This document shows, one piece after another, positions 1 to 5,968 of a stretch of DNA of 10,212 nucleotides (positions within the stretch are counted from its first letter, which is position 1; the number at the start of each line of letters is the position of its first letter). Below the pieces are notes generated by a model, which had not been told where the DNA came from, searched no databases, and saw only the letters and a list, made by a program, of their open reading frames with translations. Source of the stretch: Pavlovales sp. CCMP2436 (Eukaryota > Haptophyta > Pavlovophyceae > Pavlovales). The position numbers were made by a program, and so were the translations under genes. The DNA lies in contig MU631614.1 in NCBI GenBank assembly GCA_026770615.1, positions 71,231 to 81,442 of the forward strand. Reading direction: 5' to 3'.

Positions 1-28
1 AAAAAAAAAAAAAAAAAATCGAACGAAC

Positions 29-132
29 CTGCGCGCCGGAGTTTAGTCTTTGCGTACATTTTGGGCCAGCCCTGGAATGGAATTTTCCGAAGCGCATCGC
101 GAGCGCGGTGCGTTCTGGCGCTGGCCGCGAGC
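29..132 (-). other. Possible exon 8 (tentative)
   Basis: Acceptor GGCCAG|G at 134-133 restores the phase required by exon 7 and opens a GC-rich frame (LAASARTHRARDALRKIPFQ, then a basic stretch) up to a possible donor GCAG|GTTCGT at 28-27. The upstream 270 bases are AT-rich as expected of an intron. Nothing in the peptide is recognised, so this rests only on phase, GC content and splice dinucleotides. Confidence 0.35.
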
Positions 133-402
133 CTGGCCGATTATCCCGACATGATAATGTAAACATTAGTTATAATAGGCATTATCATACATATAATGCT
201 AACACTAACAACGATACAGGGCAATTTTGATCACTCGCTGTGTTTCATTAATTGCTACATCAAGATCAAAAATATGTGAAGGATTAGTTCCCGCCGTACA
301 AAAAAAATATATACTTTGAAGAGTTTACTGCTAGCCTTGCTGAAATCGCTTGTTTTTTGCCAACTTTTCATGCAGCCTGCTTGACCAGTCGTGTGGACTC
401 AC
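133..402 (-). other. AT-rich putative intron 7
   Basis: Starts GTGAGT on the minus strand and ends at the putative acceptor 134-133. It is AT-rich with stops in all frames. No repeat shared with the rest of the window was seen. Confidence 0.4.
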
Positions 403-592
403 CTGGAAACCCTCTGCGGGTTAGGGGGGGGGGTTAAATAGTGTCCAAAGGGTACCGAGGGCATTCTGCGAAGTTGGCGGTCGAGGCAAAGCTCTTCCGC
501 AAACTTCATGTATGGCATTTGATTGATTTTACATCTGAGCATAAATTCGTTCCTCCCGCCGGGGCGCACGTGTGCCCGGGTCATATGTTTGC
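403..592 (-). other. Exon 7 of the glycosyltransferase-like gene
   Basis: 190 bases between a strong acceptor (pyrimidine tract then GCACTAG|GC) and consensus donor TTCCAG|GTGAGT. It completes the split Gly of exon 6 and continues KHMTRAHVRPGG, then a Met-rich, Cys-containing stretch (MPYMKFAEELCLDRQLRRMP) and a Pro run from a C10 tract. It has no clear family match but is open throughout in the required phase. Confidence 0.58.
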
Positions 593-3435
593 CTAGTGCG
601 ATAAGGAAAAAGTGTAATCCAGTTTGATTTCCGGGTCGCGACCATCCTCGTGGAGACCTGCGTCGAAGTAGGAGTACATCAGGGTTTTACATCTTTCTGG
701 AACGTAAATATCACTTCCCGGGGATACCTGGAAAACCCTCTCAAAAGCAAGCAAATCTACCCGGGAGTTTCCAGGAATTCCTGGGAATTCTCATTCCTGG
801 AACCTCAATGTGTAAAAGCCTGACCTGCGCCTAAGTAGGAGTACATGCACTGCTGGTCGTTGTAGCAATCCGTATCGTTCCAGTCCTGGATAATTACGTA
901 GCATACATACAAGGTGTCGCGGGTAATAAGAAGGGCGTAGTTTGAGCTTGAGGGCGAGCTTTTTAGCAATTACACACAAACAATCTTTACATACATACAA
1001 ACAATGCAAAAAAACGAGGCTCAGCTTCTTAACACGACGGCTTCCTTTGGCACGCGACACCCTGTATTAGGGTCAATTGGGCTACGCACCATCCCACGAA
1101 ACCTCTCCGCACCCAGCCGGAGGTAACGTGCGCCATTTGGGCAGCAAACATTCCACCCATTGAAGCCATCGCCCCCGGCGAGTATGCTCCGCGCGCCGGC
1201 ATTACGCTCATCATATTCATTAAAATTCCACGCATCGGCCATACGATCGGAAATGCGCGCGAGCGCAATGACGCGCCCGGCGTACGCTCCCCCATTGGGG
1301 TATCGAAAAGGCGTCGGCGATTTTGGATAGGGGCTGGTGGCACGCCCGGTCGAAACCTCGTGAAGCAACGCACCTCCCGGGAACCTATTTAGATTATAAT
1401 TATAGAGTAACAGACAGTCAGTAGAGTGTACCTGTAACCCCCCCTCCCCATCCCCCCCCCTCCTCCCTGTGCACACGCCGTCGCCGCCGCCCACGCCGCC
1501 TCTCTGCCGTCTTCGCCGCCGATGGCTCGCTTACCAGTGGTTTTCGGCCGAAAGCAGAATGTCCGCCTTCGTCGCCTCGAACTTATTTTTGAGTTCCTCC
1601 TTGTCGCACCTGCCATGTGTCACACGTGGGATCGCAGGCCTTAGGCTTGTCACGTACCATAGATGCGTCTTTTCCAGCGGAGACGCATCGTCTTTGACGC
1701 AGTGTGCAAACGTGATTCTAGTCTGATGATTTAGGACCCCCGTCTTTGGGCGGAGGTCCCGAGTTCAATTCTCTAGGTGCACGCATTTGGCCCATTTAGG
1801 TGGGCACCCTTTGGTTAAGTCGATTTGGCCCCGCGCCTCCCTTCCCGGCGTTTGTAAAGCGCCGGGGAGACGATTGAGACTTCGGACTGAAAGATCGTTG
1901 TCTCTAGGCGGGCTGTCATAAGGACACGTCATACTTAAAATTTAAGTACTATGACAAAGGGTAATGCTGAAGCAAGAACCGAGCGGTGTTCAAAAGGCAC
2001 CACTCTTTAAATAGTCTGCGCGCAAGGAGGAGAAGTGGTATATTTGACATAAGGTGGGAATGGTATCTGTGTGCTCTGCAAAGGTCCCATTATCCCAGTA
2101 TTTCTCAAGACTTGGGTCCGGTGGAGACCTGTCAGGGAACGTACGTATTTATAGAAATTTACACACACAGTTACATGAGGAATGTGTCGGAGCAGTCCAT
2201 GAGCATCACGATCGTCTCACGATCGAAGAGCCCTGAGCGCACCATCTGGTCGTACCAGATCAGCTGTGTGTCATTGGAGTGGAAACGAGAGTATAGAGAA
2301 ATCAGCGGGAGCAGCGAGAGTATAGGCGACAGTGGGAGGGCGAAGAGCCCTGAGCGCACCATCTGGTCGTACCAGATCAGCTGTAATTAAGTGGATAAAA
2401 TGTTGGATACGTTTGTGAGCTTAGGATATGTCTGAGCGCACCATCTGGTCGTACCAGATCAGCTGTGGTACGAGAGAAACGTCACCGTAAGTGATGATCA
2501 CAGAGGTGGGTGGGTTGGTAAACGATGGTTGCGGTGAGATGGTGGGTGGCGATGAGGTGATGGGGGGTGGTGGGCGGAGGGGGGGAGGTGGGTGGAGGGG
2601 GGCGGTGTAATCAATGAGCACTGTTTCAGATTGCCGCGCCAATGATTTAGGACACCCGCCTCGGAGGTCCCACGTTCATTCTATAGGTGCTGTAAGCCTT
2701 TGGCCACTTTCGGCGGGCATCCGTTAGCGAAGTTGGTTTGGCAGCGTGGCATGCACGGGGGTGGCAGCGCAATCAGCAGAAGCAGCAAGAGTATAGGTAT
2801 AATCCCCTCATATTAGAAGGACGGGTCCTTTGACAGCTCGCCTAGAGACAACGATCTTTTCAGTCCGTAGTCTCAATCGCCTCCCCGGCGCTCAATCAAA
2901 CGCTGGGAAGGGAGGTGCGGGACCAAATCGATGTAACCAAAGGGTGCCCATCGGACAGTGGGAGAAAACGCAATCAACGCACCTTATTGGTCATGAAGAA
3001 GTGATTGACGCGTCTGCGGCATCTCCACCACTTGCTGCATTCCCGCAGCCGAGACGGCTGGCCGGCCCAGTTACTCTGATTCAAATAGCCAACGACGACA
3101 TCCACACGATGGTGACGCATGGATTTAATGAGCGGAGCGCAGGTTACCAAATAGTCTGGCTTGTCGTAGTGCGTGAGGACTATCAGCCCCTGTGTGTTTA
3201 TGTGTGTAAATATCCAGATTAACGTCCGTCGCTTGACAGGTCTCCACCGGACCCAAGCGTTGAGAAACACTCGGATCAAGAGACATTAGTAGATCACACG
3301 GATACCGTCCCCACCGCTGAATACCTGTGGACGCGGCGTGGACGAGTAGAGGATCTCGGCGCGCGCCGTCGCGAAGAACGCGCGCGTGAGAAACGCCAGT
3401 GCGAGCCATCCGCTTAAACAGGAGTGCGAGACCAT
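403..3435 (-). CDS. Secreted PLOD-type glycosyltransferase domain protein, multi-exon (3' end open)
   Basis: Predicted minus-strand gene with exons 3435-3325, 3189-2983, 2263-2175, 1609-1535, 1384-1090, 885-825 and 592-403, perhaps continuing at 132-29. All introns are GT..AG and all junction phases agree (0, 0, 2, 2, 0, 1), which would be unlikely for a false model. The product starts with a signal peptide. It then shows LIVLTHYD (exon 2), IVMLMDCSDTFL (exon 3), ELKNKF and ILLSAENHW (exon 4), YPNGGAYAG (exon 5) and NDQQCMYSY (exon 6). These line up in order with the GT domain of procollagen lysyl hydroxylases: a DxxD that binds Mn2+ in human LH3, an SAE..WP block, an NSGG block and a poly-Asp DQ block. 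The expected role is transfer of a sugar from a UDP-sugar in the ER or Golgi lumen. The family call is from remembered motifs. Exon 7 has no clear family match and no hydroxylase domain is visible. A related GT25-like or algal GT is possible. Confidence 0.62.
656..679 (-). repeat. Echo of exon 6 3' edge with GT donor
   Basis: Second copy of ATGTACTCCTACTT..CGCAGGT from the exon 6 end (846-823), two mismatches. It carries GCAG|GT like the exon itself but has no acceptor directly before it, so it is probably not spliced as a separate exon. Confidence 0.75.
680..822. mobile_element. 143-bp inverted-repeat element inside a 24-bp direct duplication (intron 6)
   Basis: The ends are inverted repeats: CAGGGTTTTACAT (680-692) and, reverse complemented, CAGGCTTTTACACA (822-809), with further similarity (TTCTGGAACG / TTCCAGGAATG). 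It is flanked immediately by direct repeats of 24 bp at 656-679 and 823-846, matching at 22 positions. The duplicated target is the 3' edge of exon 6 including its GT donor. There is an internal palindrome CCAGGAATTCCTGG (771-784). Too short to code; non-autonomous. Confidence 0.7.
725..741 (-). repeat. Short echo of exon 7 3' edge
   Basis: On the minus strand GAGAGGGTTTTCCAG|GTATC resembles the end of exon 7 (GCAGAGGGTTTCCAG|GTGAG at 417-398), with one extra T. It lies inside the 680-822 element, in the intron before exon 7. Confidence 0.45.
825..885 (-). other. Exon 6 of the glycosyltransferase-like gene
   Basis: 61 bases, phase 0 start and one base over, between acceptor TTATCCAG|GAC and donor GCAG|GTCAGG. 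It encodes DWNDTDCYNDQQCMYSYLGA; NDQQ..YSY corresponds to the acidic DDDQ..YT block of PLOD GT domains. Its 3' edge is duplicated at 679-656, where the peptide would read YFDAG instead of YLGAG. FD fits the family better, so the copy in the predicted exon may carry the mutations. Confidence 0.68.
910..1064. mobile_element. 155-bp MITE, copy 1, in intron 5
   Basis: Terminal inverted repeats CAAGGTGTCGCG (910) and CAGGGTGTCGCG (reverse complement of 1064-1053), flanked by TA on both sides (908-909, 1065-1066), as in Tc1/mariner-type insertions. Internal motif GAGGCTCAGCTTCTTAACAC is shared with copy 2. Excising it with one TA leaves a 47-base intron between exons 5 and 6. No coding capacity. 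Confidence 0.85.
1090..1384 (-). other. Exon 5 of the glycosyltransferase-like gene
   Basis: One base plus 98 codons between acceptor TAAATAG|G and donor ATG|GTGCGT. It opens FPGGALLHEVSTG, giving W-F-P across the junction. YPNGGAYAGRV corresponds to the family's Y-L-N-S-G-G-F-I-G. The last ~55 residues (with WNFNEYDERNAG and GWNVCCPNGARY) have no evident match and may be a lineage insertion. The donor uses the same GTGCGT hexamer as exon 2. Confidence 0.78.
1535..1609 (-). other. Exon 4 of the glycosyltransferase-like gene
   Basis: 75 bases between acceptor GGCAG|GTGC and donor CACTG|GTAAGC, starting and ending in phase 2. It reads CDKEELKNKFEATKADILL then SAENHW. The E-L-x-x-K-F and LLxSAE spacing matches the helix and strand after the DxxD in PLOD-type GT domains. 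The final TG joins the first G of exon 5 to make Trp. Confidence 0.8.
1729..1930 (+). repeat. R2 repeat copy 1 (SINE-like, with pol III B-box match)
   Basis: Starts GATTTAGGACCCCCG. GTTCAATTC at 1763-1771 fits the tRNA B-box consensus GTTCRANYC, followed by TTTGGCCCATTTAGGTGGGC and a 3' arm with CGCCGGGGAGACGATTGAGA. The 3' ~130 bp recur inverted at 2798-2954; the 5' ~100 bp recur direct at 2641-2745. No convincing A box or full tRNA fold, so SINE origin is a suggestion. It lies in intron 3 of the glycosyltransferase-like gene. Confidence 0.55.
2063..2174 (-). mobile_element. R1 introner-like element, copy 1
   Basis: On the minus strand it starts GTAACTGTGTGTGTAAAT and ends AGCACACAGATAC; both strands therefore begin GTAWCTGTGTG and contain a terminal CACACAG. 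The shared core with copy 2 is CTGACAGGTCTCCACCGGAC followed by CCAAG. Its first GT is exactly the 5' splice site of intron 3, directly after exon 3. About 112 bp and non-coding. Confidence 0.65.
2175..2263 (-). other. Exon 3: DxxD metal-binding motif
   Basis: 29 codons plus two bases, between acceptor CACACAG|CTG and donor CTCAT|GTAACT. It encodes LIWYDQMVRSGLF then ETIVMLMDCSDTFL. DCSD sits where human LH3 has DSYD, whose two aspartates bind Mn2+. The Tyr of DSYD is Ser here. The AT at the end joins the G of exon 4 to make Met. Two incomplete upstream copies of its 5' edge lie in intron 2. Confidence 0.8.
2341..2384 (-). repeat. Echo of exon 3 5' edge (longer)
   Basis: 44 bases identical to 2224-2267: acceptor ACAG and the first 40 bases of exon 3, then divergence. 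It would splice to LIWYDQMVRSGLF and run on into intron sequence. 73 bases separate it from the true exon copy. Confidence 0.9.
2432..2466 (-). repeat. Echo of exon 3 5' edge (shorter)
   Basis: 35 bases identical to 2233-2267: acceptor ACAG and the first 31 bases of exon 3. It is further from the true exon and shorter than the 2341-2384 echo. Confidence 0.9.
2500..2607 (+). other. G-rich tract, possible G-quadruplexes
   Basis: About 108 bases with many runs of three or more G (GGTGGGTGGG, GGGGGGTGGTGGGCGG, GGGGGGGAGGTGGGTGG). It lies in intron 2; the transcript from the minus strand would be C-rich. Confidence 0.6.
2641..2745 (+). repeat. R2 repeat copy 2, 5' part only
   Basis: AATGATTTAGGACACCCGCC, CGGAGGTCCC, ATAGGTGC, TTTGGCC..CGGCGGGCATCC follow the order of copy 1 with several mismatches and a degraded B-box match. 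It lies in intron 2. Confidence 0.55.
2798..2954 (-). repeat. R2 repeat copy 3, 3' part, inverted
   Basis: Reverse complement carries GGGCACCCTTTGGTTA, CGATTTGG, CGCCGGGGAGGCGATTGAGA and GATCGTTGTCTCTAGGCG, matching 1800-1918 at most positions. The flanks (AATCAGCAGAAGCAGCAAGA before, ACAGTGGGAG after) appear joined without it at 2298-2338, which looks like an empty-site paralogue. Confidence 0.65.
2983..3189 (-). other. Exon 2 of the glycosyltransferase-like gene
   Basis: 69 codons, phase 0 to 0, between acceptor ACACACAG|GGG and donor AAG|GTGCGT. It starts GLIVLTHYDKPDYLVTCAP, resembling the first beta strand (L-V-x-T) of PLOD-type GT domains, and later has VDVVVGY and a W-A-G resembling the family's G..W.G. 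The remaining part is basic and Trp-rich (KWWRCRRRV). The acceptor is the exact terminus of R1 copy 2. Confidence 0.75.
3190..3305 (+). mobile_element. R1 introner-like element, copy 2, opposite orientation
   Basis: Read on the transcribed minus strand it starts GTATCCGTGTG (3305) and ends ATAAACACACAG (3190), the 3' splice site of intron 1. It is the same element as copy 1 inverted: GCTTGGGTCCGGTGGAGACC and the following TGTCA are shared. The terminus that serves as a donor in copy 1 serves as an acceptor here. Confidence 0.65.
3325..3435 (-). other. Exon 1: start codon and signal peptide
   Basis: ATG at 3435-3433 opens 37 codons ending at donor CAG|GTATTC (phase 0). Residues 1-26 look like a secretory signal: a hydrophobic core (WLALAFLTRAFFATA) and small residues (TARA) before EILYSS. 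An in-frame TGA lies 24-26 bases upstream of the ATG, so this is the first usable start unless there is an upstream spliced leader exon. Third codon positions are strongly G/C. An alternative donor G|GTATCC lies 20 bases downstream but breaks the phase to exon 2. Confidence 0.72.
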
Positions 3436-3619
3436 CCCGTTCAAGCAGCACCGAGTGCGTCAGCAGCGAGTGCTTAAGCACAGCGTGCATTCGAGGGCAG
3501 ATTCGCGTCCGCTTGATCGTGGCGAGTACAGCGATACCTCTAACTTCATCATCGGCCAAGCCGATTGTCCGCAACTCGCGTTCGCGTTTTCCGACCAGAT
3601 GACGCTCGGGAGGTAGTTG
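3436..3619. other. GC-rich 5' flank of the glycosyltransferase-like gene
   Basis: Holds irregular repeats of CGAGTGC/GCGAGTGC (3426, 3451, 3467) and no TATA box that I can support. Open frames on both strands look like by-products of GC content. Confidence 0.4.
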
Positions 3620-4346
3620 GACTGGAACGGCGCGGAGTGGCCGCGCGCGCGCGATGACTCGGGGGCGTGTGCCGATCGCGGGAAAGGTTCGCACCACAGG
3701 TGGGCGTCGCGCTGTGACCATCAGATCGACCGCATCGTTAATTGCCATACAATGACCGCTTGGCCCGCGCGACCCCCTATCAGCGTTCTGCGCTCGCTCA
3801 AGTGGCGCGGAGCAGGCGCGGAGTGGCCACGCGCGAGCATGACGACCCGGAGACGTGCGCTGATCGCGGAGGAGATTCGCACCACGGGTGCCCGTCGCGA
3901 AGTGACCATCAGATCGGACTTATCTTTGATTGTCATCCAATGACCGCTTGGCCCGCACGACCTCCTATGAGCGTTCTGCGCTCGCTCAAGTGGCACGGAG
4001 TAGGCGCGGAGTGGCCGCGCGCGAGCATGACGACCCGGAGACGTGCGCTGATCGCGGAGGAGATTCGCACCACGGGTGCCCGTCGCGAAGTGACCATCAG
4101 ATCGGACGTATCTTCGATTGTCATCCAATGATCGCTTGGCCCGCACGACCTCTTATCAGCGTTCTGCGCTCGCTCAAGTGGCACGGAGCAGGCGCGGAGT
4201 GGCCGCGCGCGAGCATGACGACCCGGAGACGTGCGCTGATCGCGAAATTCATTCGCACCACGGGTGCCCGTCGCGCAGTGACCATCAGATCGGACGTATC
4301 TTCGATTGCCACCAGATGGCAGCTTAGCCCGCACGACCACCAGGGC
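3620..4346. repeat. 188-bp tandem array, about four units
   Basis: GCGTTCTGCGCTCGCTCAAG recurs at 3783, 3971 and 4159, exactly 188 bases apart. A diverged unit precedes (3620-3782), and the last unit decays near 4340. Units two to four are about 95% alike; conserved blocks include GCGCGAGCATGACGACCCGG and GTGACCATCAGATCGGAC. 188 is not a multiple of three, so the long frames on both strands shift in each unit and are not a protein repeat. It lies directly upstream of the minus-strand gene. Confidence 0.93.
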
Positions 4347-4452
4347 GCGTTCTACTAGCGCCGACTGTAGTCCAAAACCTCCCGGTCCAAATTACCACCG
4401 AGTCAAGGAGGCCGTCCGCCGTTCTTTTTTAAAATTACAGTAATACAACCGT

Positions 4453-5111
4453 AATTGTGGCGTGCCCAGATAGAATACCATCGATTTCGCGGTTGAGTTT
4501 TGAGATAAACGGCAAAAAGTGTTTTTTTTCTCTATCTGGGCACGTCCCGCACTGTCGTCTCACAGCGGGACCAAGGGGTAGTCGCCGAGCGGGGCGATGT
4601 TGCGGGCAGTCGCCGAGCGTGACGCGTTGTTTGCCCGAAAGAGACAAAAGGGTAAGGGAGATGTCGACGTGAGTGGCGCGCGGGCGTGCGCGCGGGCTCG
4701 TTCGCGCCCAGTCGCATGGCAGGCATGACGGCACTGACCATATCGGCAGTTCTTAACGCGCGCGAAGCGTTCGAGTCCTCGCTCGCGCCCGCGCAGGCGT
4801 CTGTCGCCTGCAGCTCGATAGCGTCGTCCTGCGCGCGAACGCGGCGAGCGCCGTACGCGGCGAGCGCGTAGCGCGGCGGCGCGATGGGGAGGGCAGGCTC
4901 AGAGGGCGTACTGTAGGGGCGCGCGAGCGCTCTATCTGGGCAGACATTCTCTCGGCGACCGTTACACACCATATCTCGCCGAGTTCTTTTAACTTGAAGA
5001 CAAAGTAGGTGCCAATCGACGCGGCTCGTCAAGGCGGACGCGACCCTGCTGCTTCAGCCGTTTTTTTAATCCCAACTCAAAGGTGATATTCTATCTGGGC
5101 GCGCCACAATT
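4453..5111. mobile_element. ~660-bp element with ~30-bp terminal inverted repeats
   Basis: Left end AATTGTGGCGTGCCCAGATA (4453-4472) continuing GAATACCATC; right end, inverted, AATTGTGGCGCGCCCAGATA (5111-5092) continuing GAATATCACC. The motif TCTATCTGGGC also occurs internally at 4531 and 4930, in the right-end orientation. The interior is GC-rich, and no recognisable transposase was found. Target duplication is not clear. Confidence 0.65.
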
Positions 5112-5238
5112 GAAAAGATTTTTTTAAAAAAAACATGCGACGACGAGCAAGGATCGTGGCGGAGAGACGACGCGGGGAGTAAGATAGCACATGAGACGAC
5201 CGATGCGCTGACCCTCCCATGTCATGCCTGTACGCCTT

Positions 5239-5313
5239 CGGGCTGCAATTCGGGTGACGTTAAAAGAACTGTTATAAAAAAGGTTCTTTTAACGTCCCCC
5301 GACTTGCAGCCCG
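5239..5313. repeat. Long hairpin, 31-bp arms
   Basis: Arms 5239-5269 and 5283-5313 pair at 29 of 31 positions around a 13-base AT-rich loop (5270-5282). The arms start CGGGCTGCAA and end ACGTTAAAAGAAC. It could be a fold-back element remnant or a small-RNA precursor; nothing here decides which. Confidence 0.85.
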
Positions 5314-5640
5314 AAATAGTCGTGCTCTGAGTTTGTTGAGTTTTGAGTTTTGAATTTTATGTTATGTTATGATGTCACATCTACCGCCTGGGGCGCAGTT
5401 TCTGCGTCCAGGTGACTCCACATTTCAGCGTCTGAGCGACACTCTGTTTCTGATTTAGCGTCACCTTGCGATGATACCAAAACAATCACACAAAACTAGC
5501 CACGTGAGGCATGCGCTGCTAAAACGTGTCGTCCTGCCCGCGAAACTTGGGGATCGCATTCAGGTGCATCGAACAGGGGTCGCATCTCTTCCATATAATC
5601 ACTGACAGGCGGTGCATCGTGGGCTGCGTCGTCGTGTGGC
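5314..5640. other. Intergenic, no supported gene
   Basis: AT-rich TTTGAGTTTTGA repeats (about 5331-5352) followed by GC-rich sequence. On the minus strand 5581-5521 has two open frames with protein-like composition, in different registers, continuing from the fragment at 5641-5791, but no homology is recognised. Confidence 0.3.
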
Positions 5641-5791
5641 TACCAGTCGAGCACACACACGGTGTAGCCATCTTTATCAAGGTTGATTGCGGTCGGCATT
5701 GTGGCTGCGCCAGTTTTCGTCACGGTACGCGCCGTCCGCGTGCGCAGGGGCGTCCTCAGGCCCGTTTGCCGAGCGGCCAGTGCGCTGGAAT
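5641..5791 (-). pseudogene. Possible decayed exon or gene fragment
   Basis: On the minus strand an acceptor-like TTATATTCCAG|CGCAC opens GC-rich sequence. One frame reads AYRDENWRSHNADRNQP then stops; another reads MPTAINLDKDGYTVCVLDW and meets TAG, or a donor CTG|GTAGCC at the same place. The switch of protein-like frame in mid-stretch suggests a frameshifted relic, or two overlapping chance frames. No family is recognised. It lies just beside MITE copy 2. Confidence 0.3.
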
Positions 5792-5811
5792 ATAAAAGAG
5801 TATTATATTTA

Positions 5812-5966
5812 AAGGGGATCGCGGGCAATAAGAACGGCGCTTTTTGAGGTCGAGGCTGAGTTTCTTAGCAAATTACATACAAGCAAGCTAAAATAACATA
5901 GACACAATGCAAAAAAAGAGGCTCAGTTTCTTAACACGACGGTTTCTTATTGCCCGCGATCCCCTG
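5812..5966. mobile_element. 155-bp MITE, copy 2
   Basis: Same family and exactly the same length as copy 1. The ends are AAGGGGATCGCGGGCAATAA and, inverted, CAGGGGATCGCGGGCAATAA. TA flanks both sides (5810-5811, 5967-5968). The inner arms hold GAGGCTGAGTTTCTTAGCAA and GAGGCTCAGTTTCTTAACAC as direct subrepeats. The long near-identical ends suggest it is younger than copy 1. Confidence 0.88.
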
Positions 5967-5968
5967 TA

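Noticed and set aside
1..18. A18 run as a poly(A) tail or gene end
   Set aside because: It lies at the window edge and a genomic A run alone does not show a retroposed copy or a polyadenylation site.
1469..1726. 85-codon plus-strand ORF
   Set aside because: Antisense to exon 4 and the intron before exon 5, which have phase-consistent splice sites and family motifs.
1621..1728. Minus-strand open frame (ITFAHCVKDDASPLEKTHLW) with a phase-compatible donor, as an extra exon before exon 4
   Set aside because: The exon 3 to exon 4 join already gives a gap-free PLOD-type alignment; this peptide matches nothing expected there. An alternative exon is not excluded.
1729..1800. Functional tRNA gene
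   Set aside because: Only a B-box match; no acceptor stem, anticodon arm or convincing A box can be folded, and the sequence is a dispersed repeat.
2224..2466. Three identical copies of a sequence with the inverted repeat ATCTGGT-CGT-ACCAGAT, as a regulatory hairpin or operator-like site
   Set aside because: It is the 5' edge of exon 3 plus its acceptor, duplicated twice; the hairpin is coding sequence (IWYDQM).
2224..2466. CRISPR-like direct repeats with spacers
   Set aside because: Only three copies, unequal lengths and spacers, a eukaryotic context and a clear exon origin.
3125..3748. 207-codon minus-strand ORF as an intact gene
   Set aside because: It crosses R1 and the predicted exon 1 in a different frame; the exon 1 frame with signal peptide and matching splice phase explains the region better.
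3721..4358. Long overlapping ORFs on both strands suggesting a repeat protein
   Set aside because: They lie in the 188-bp tandem array. The period is not a multiple of three, so the frame shifts each unit; openness in many frames follows from GC content.
4532..5032. 166-codon minus-strand ORF inside the inverted-repeat element as a transposase
   Set aside because: Composition is Arg/Ala-rich from GC content, with no catalytic motif or recognisable domain.
5660..5682. Resemblance of GGTGTAGCCATCTTTATCAA to the dinoflagellate spliced leader
   Set aside because: Several mismatches in a short motif and no tandem leader-gene arrangement.
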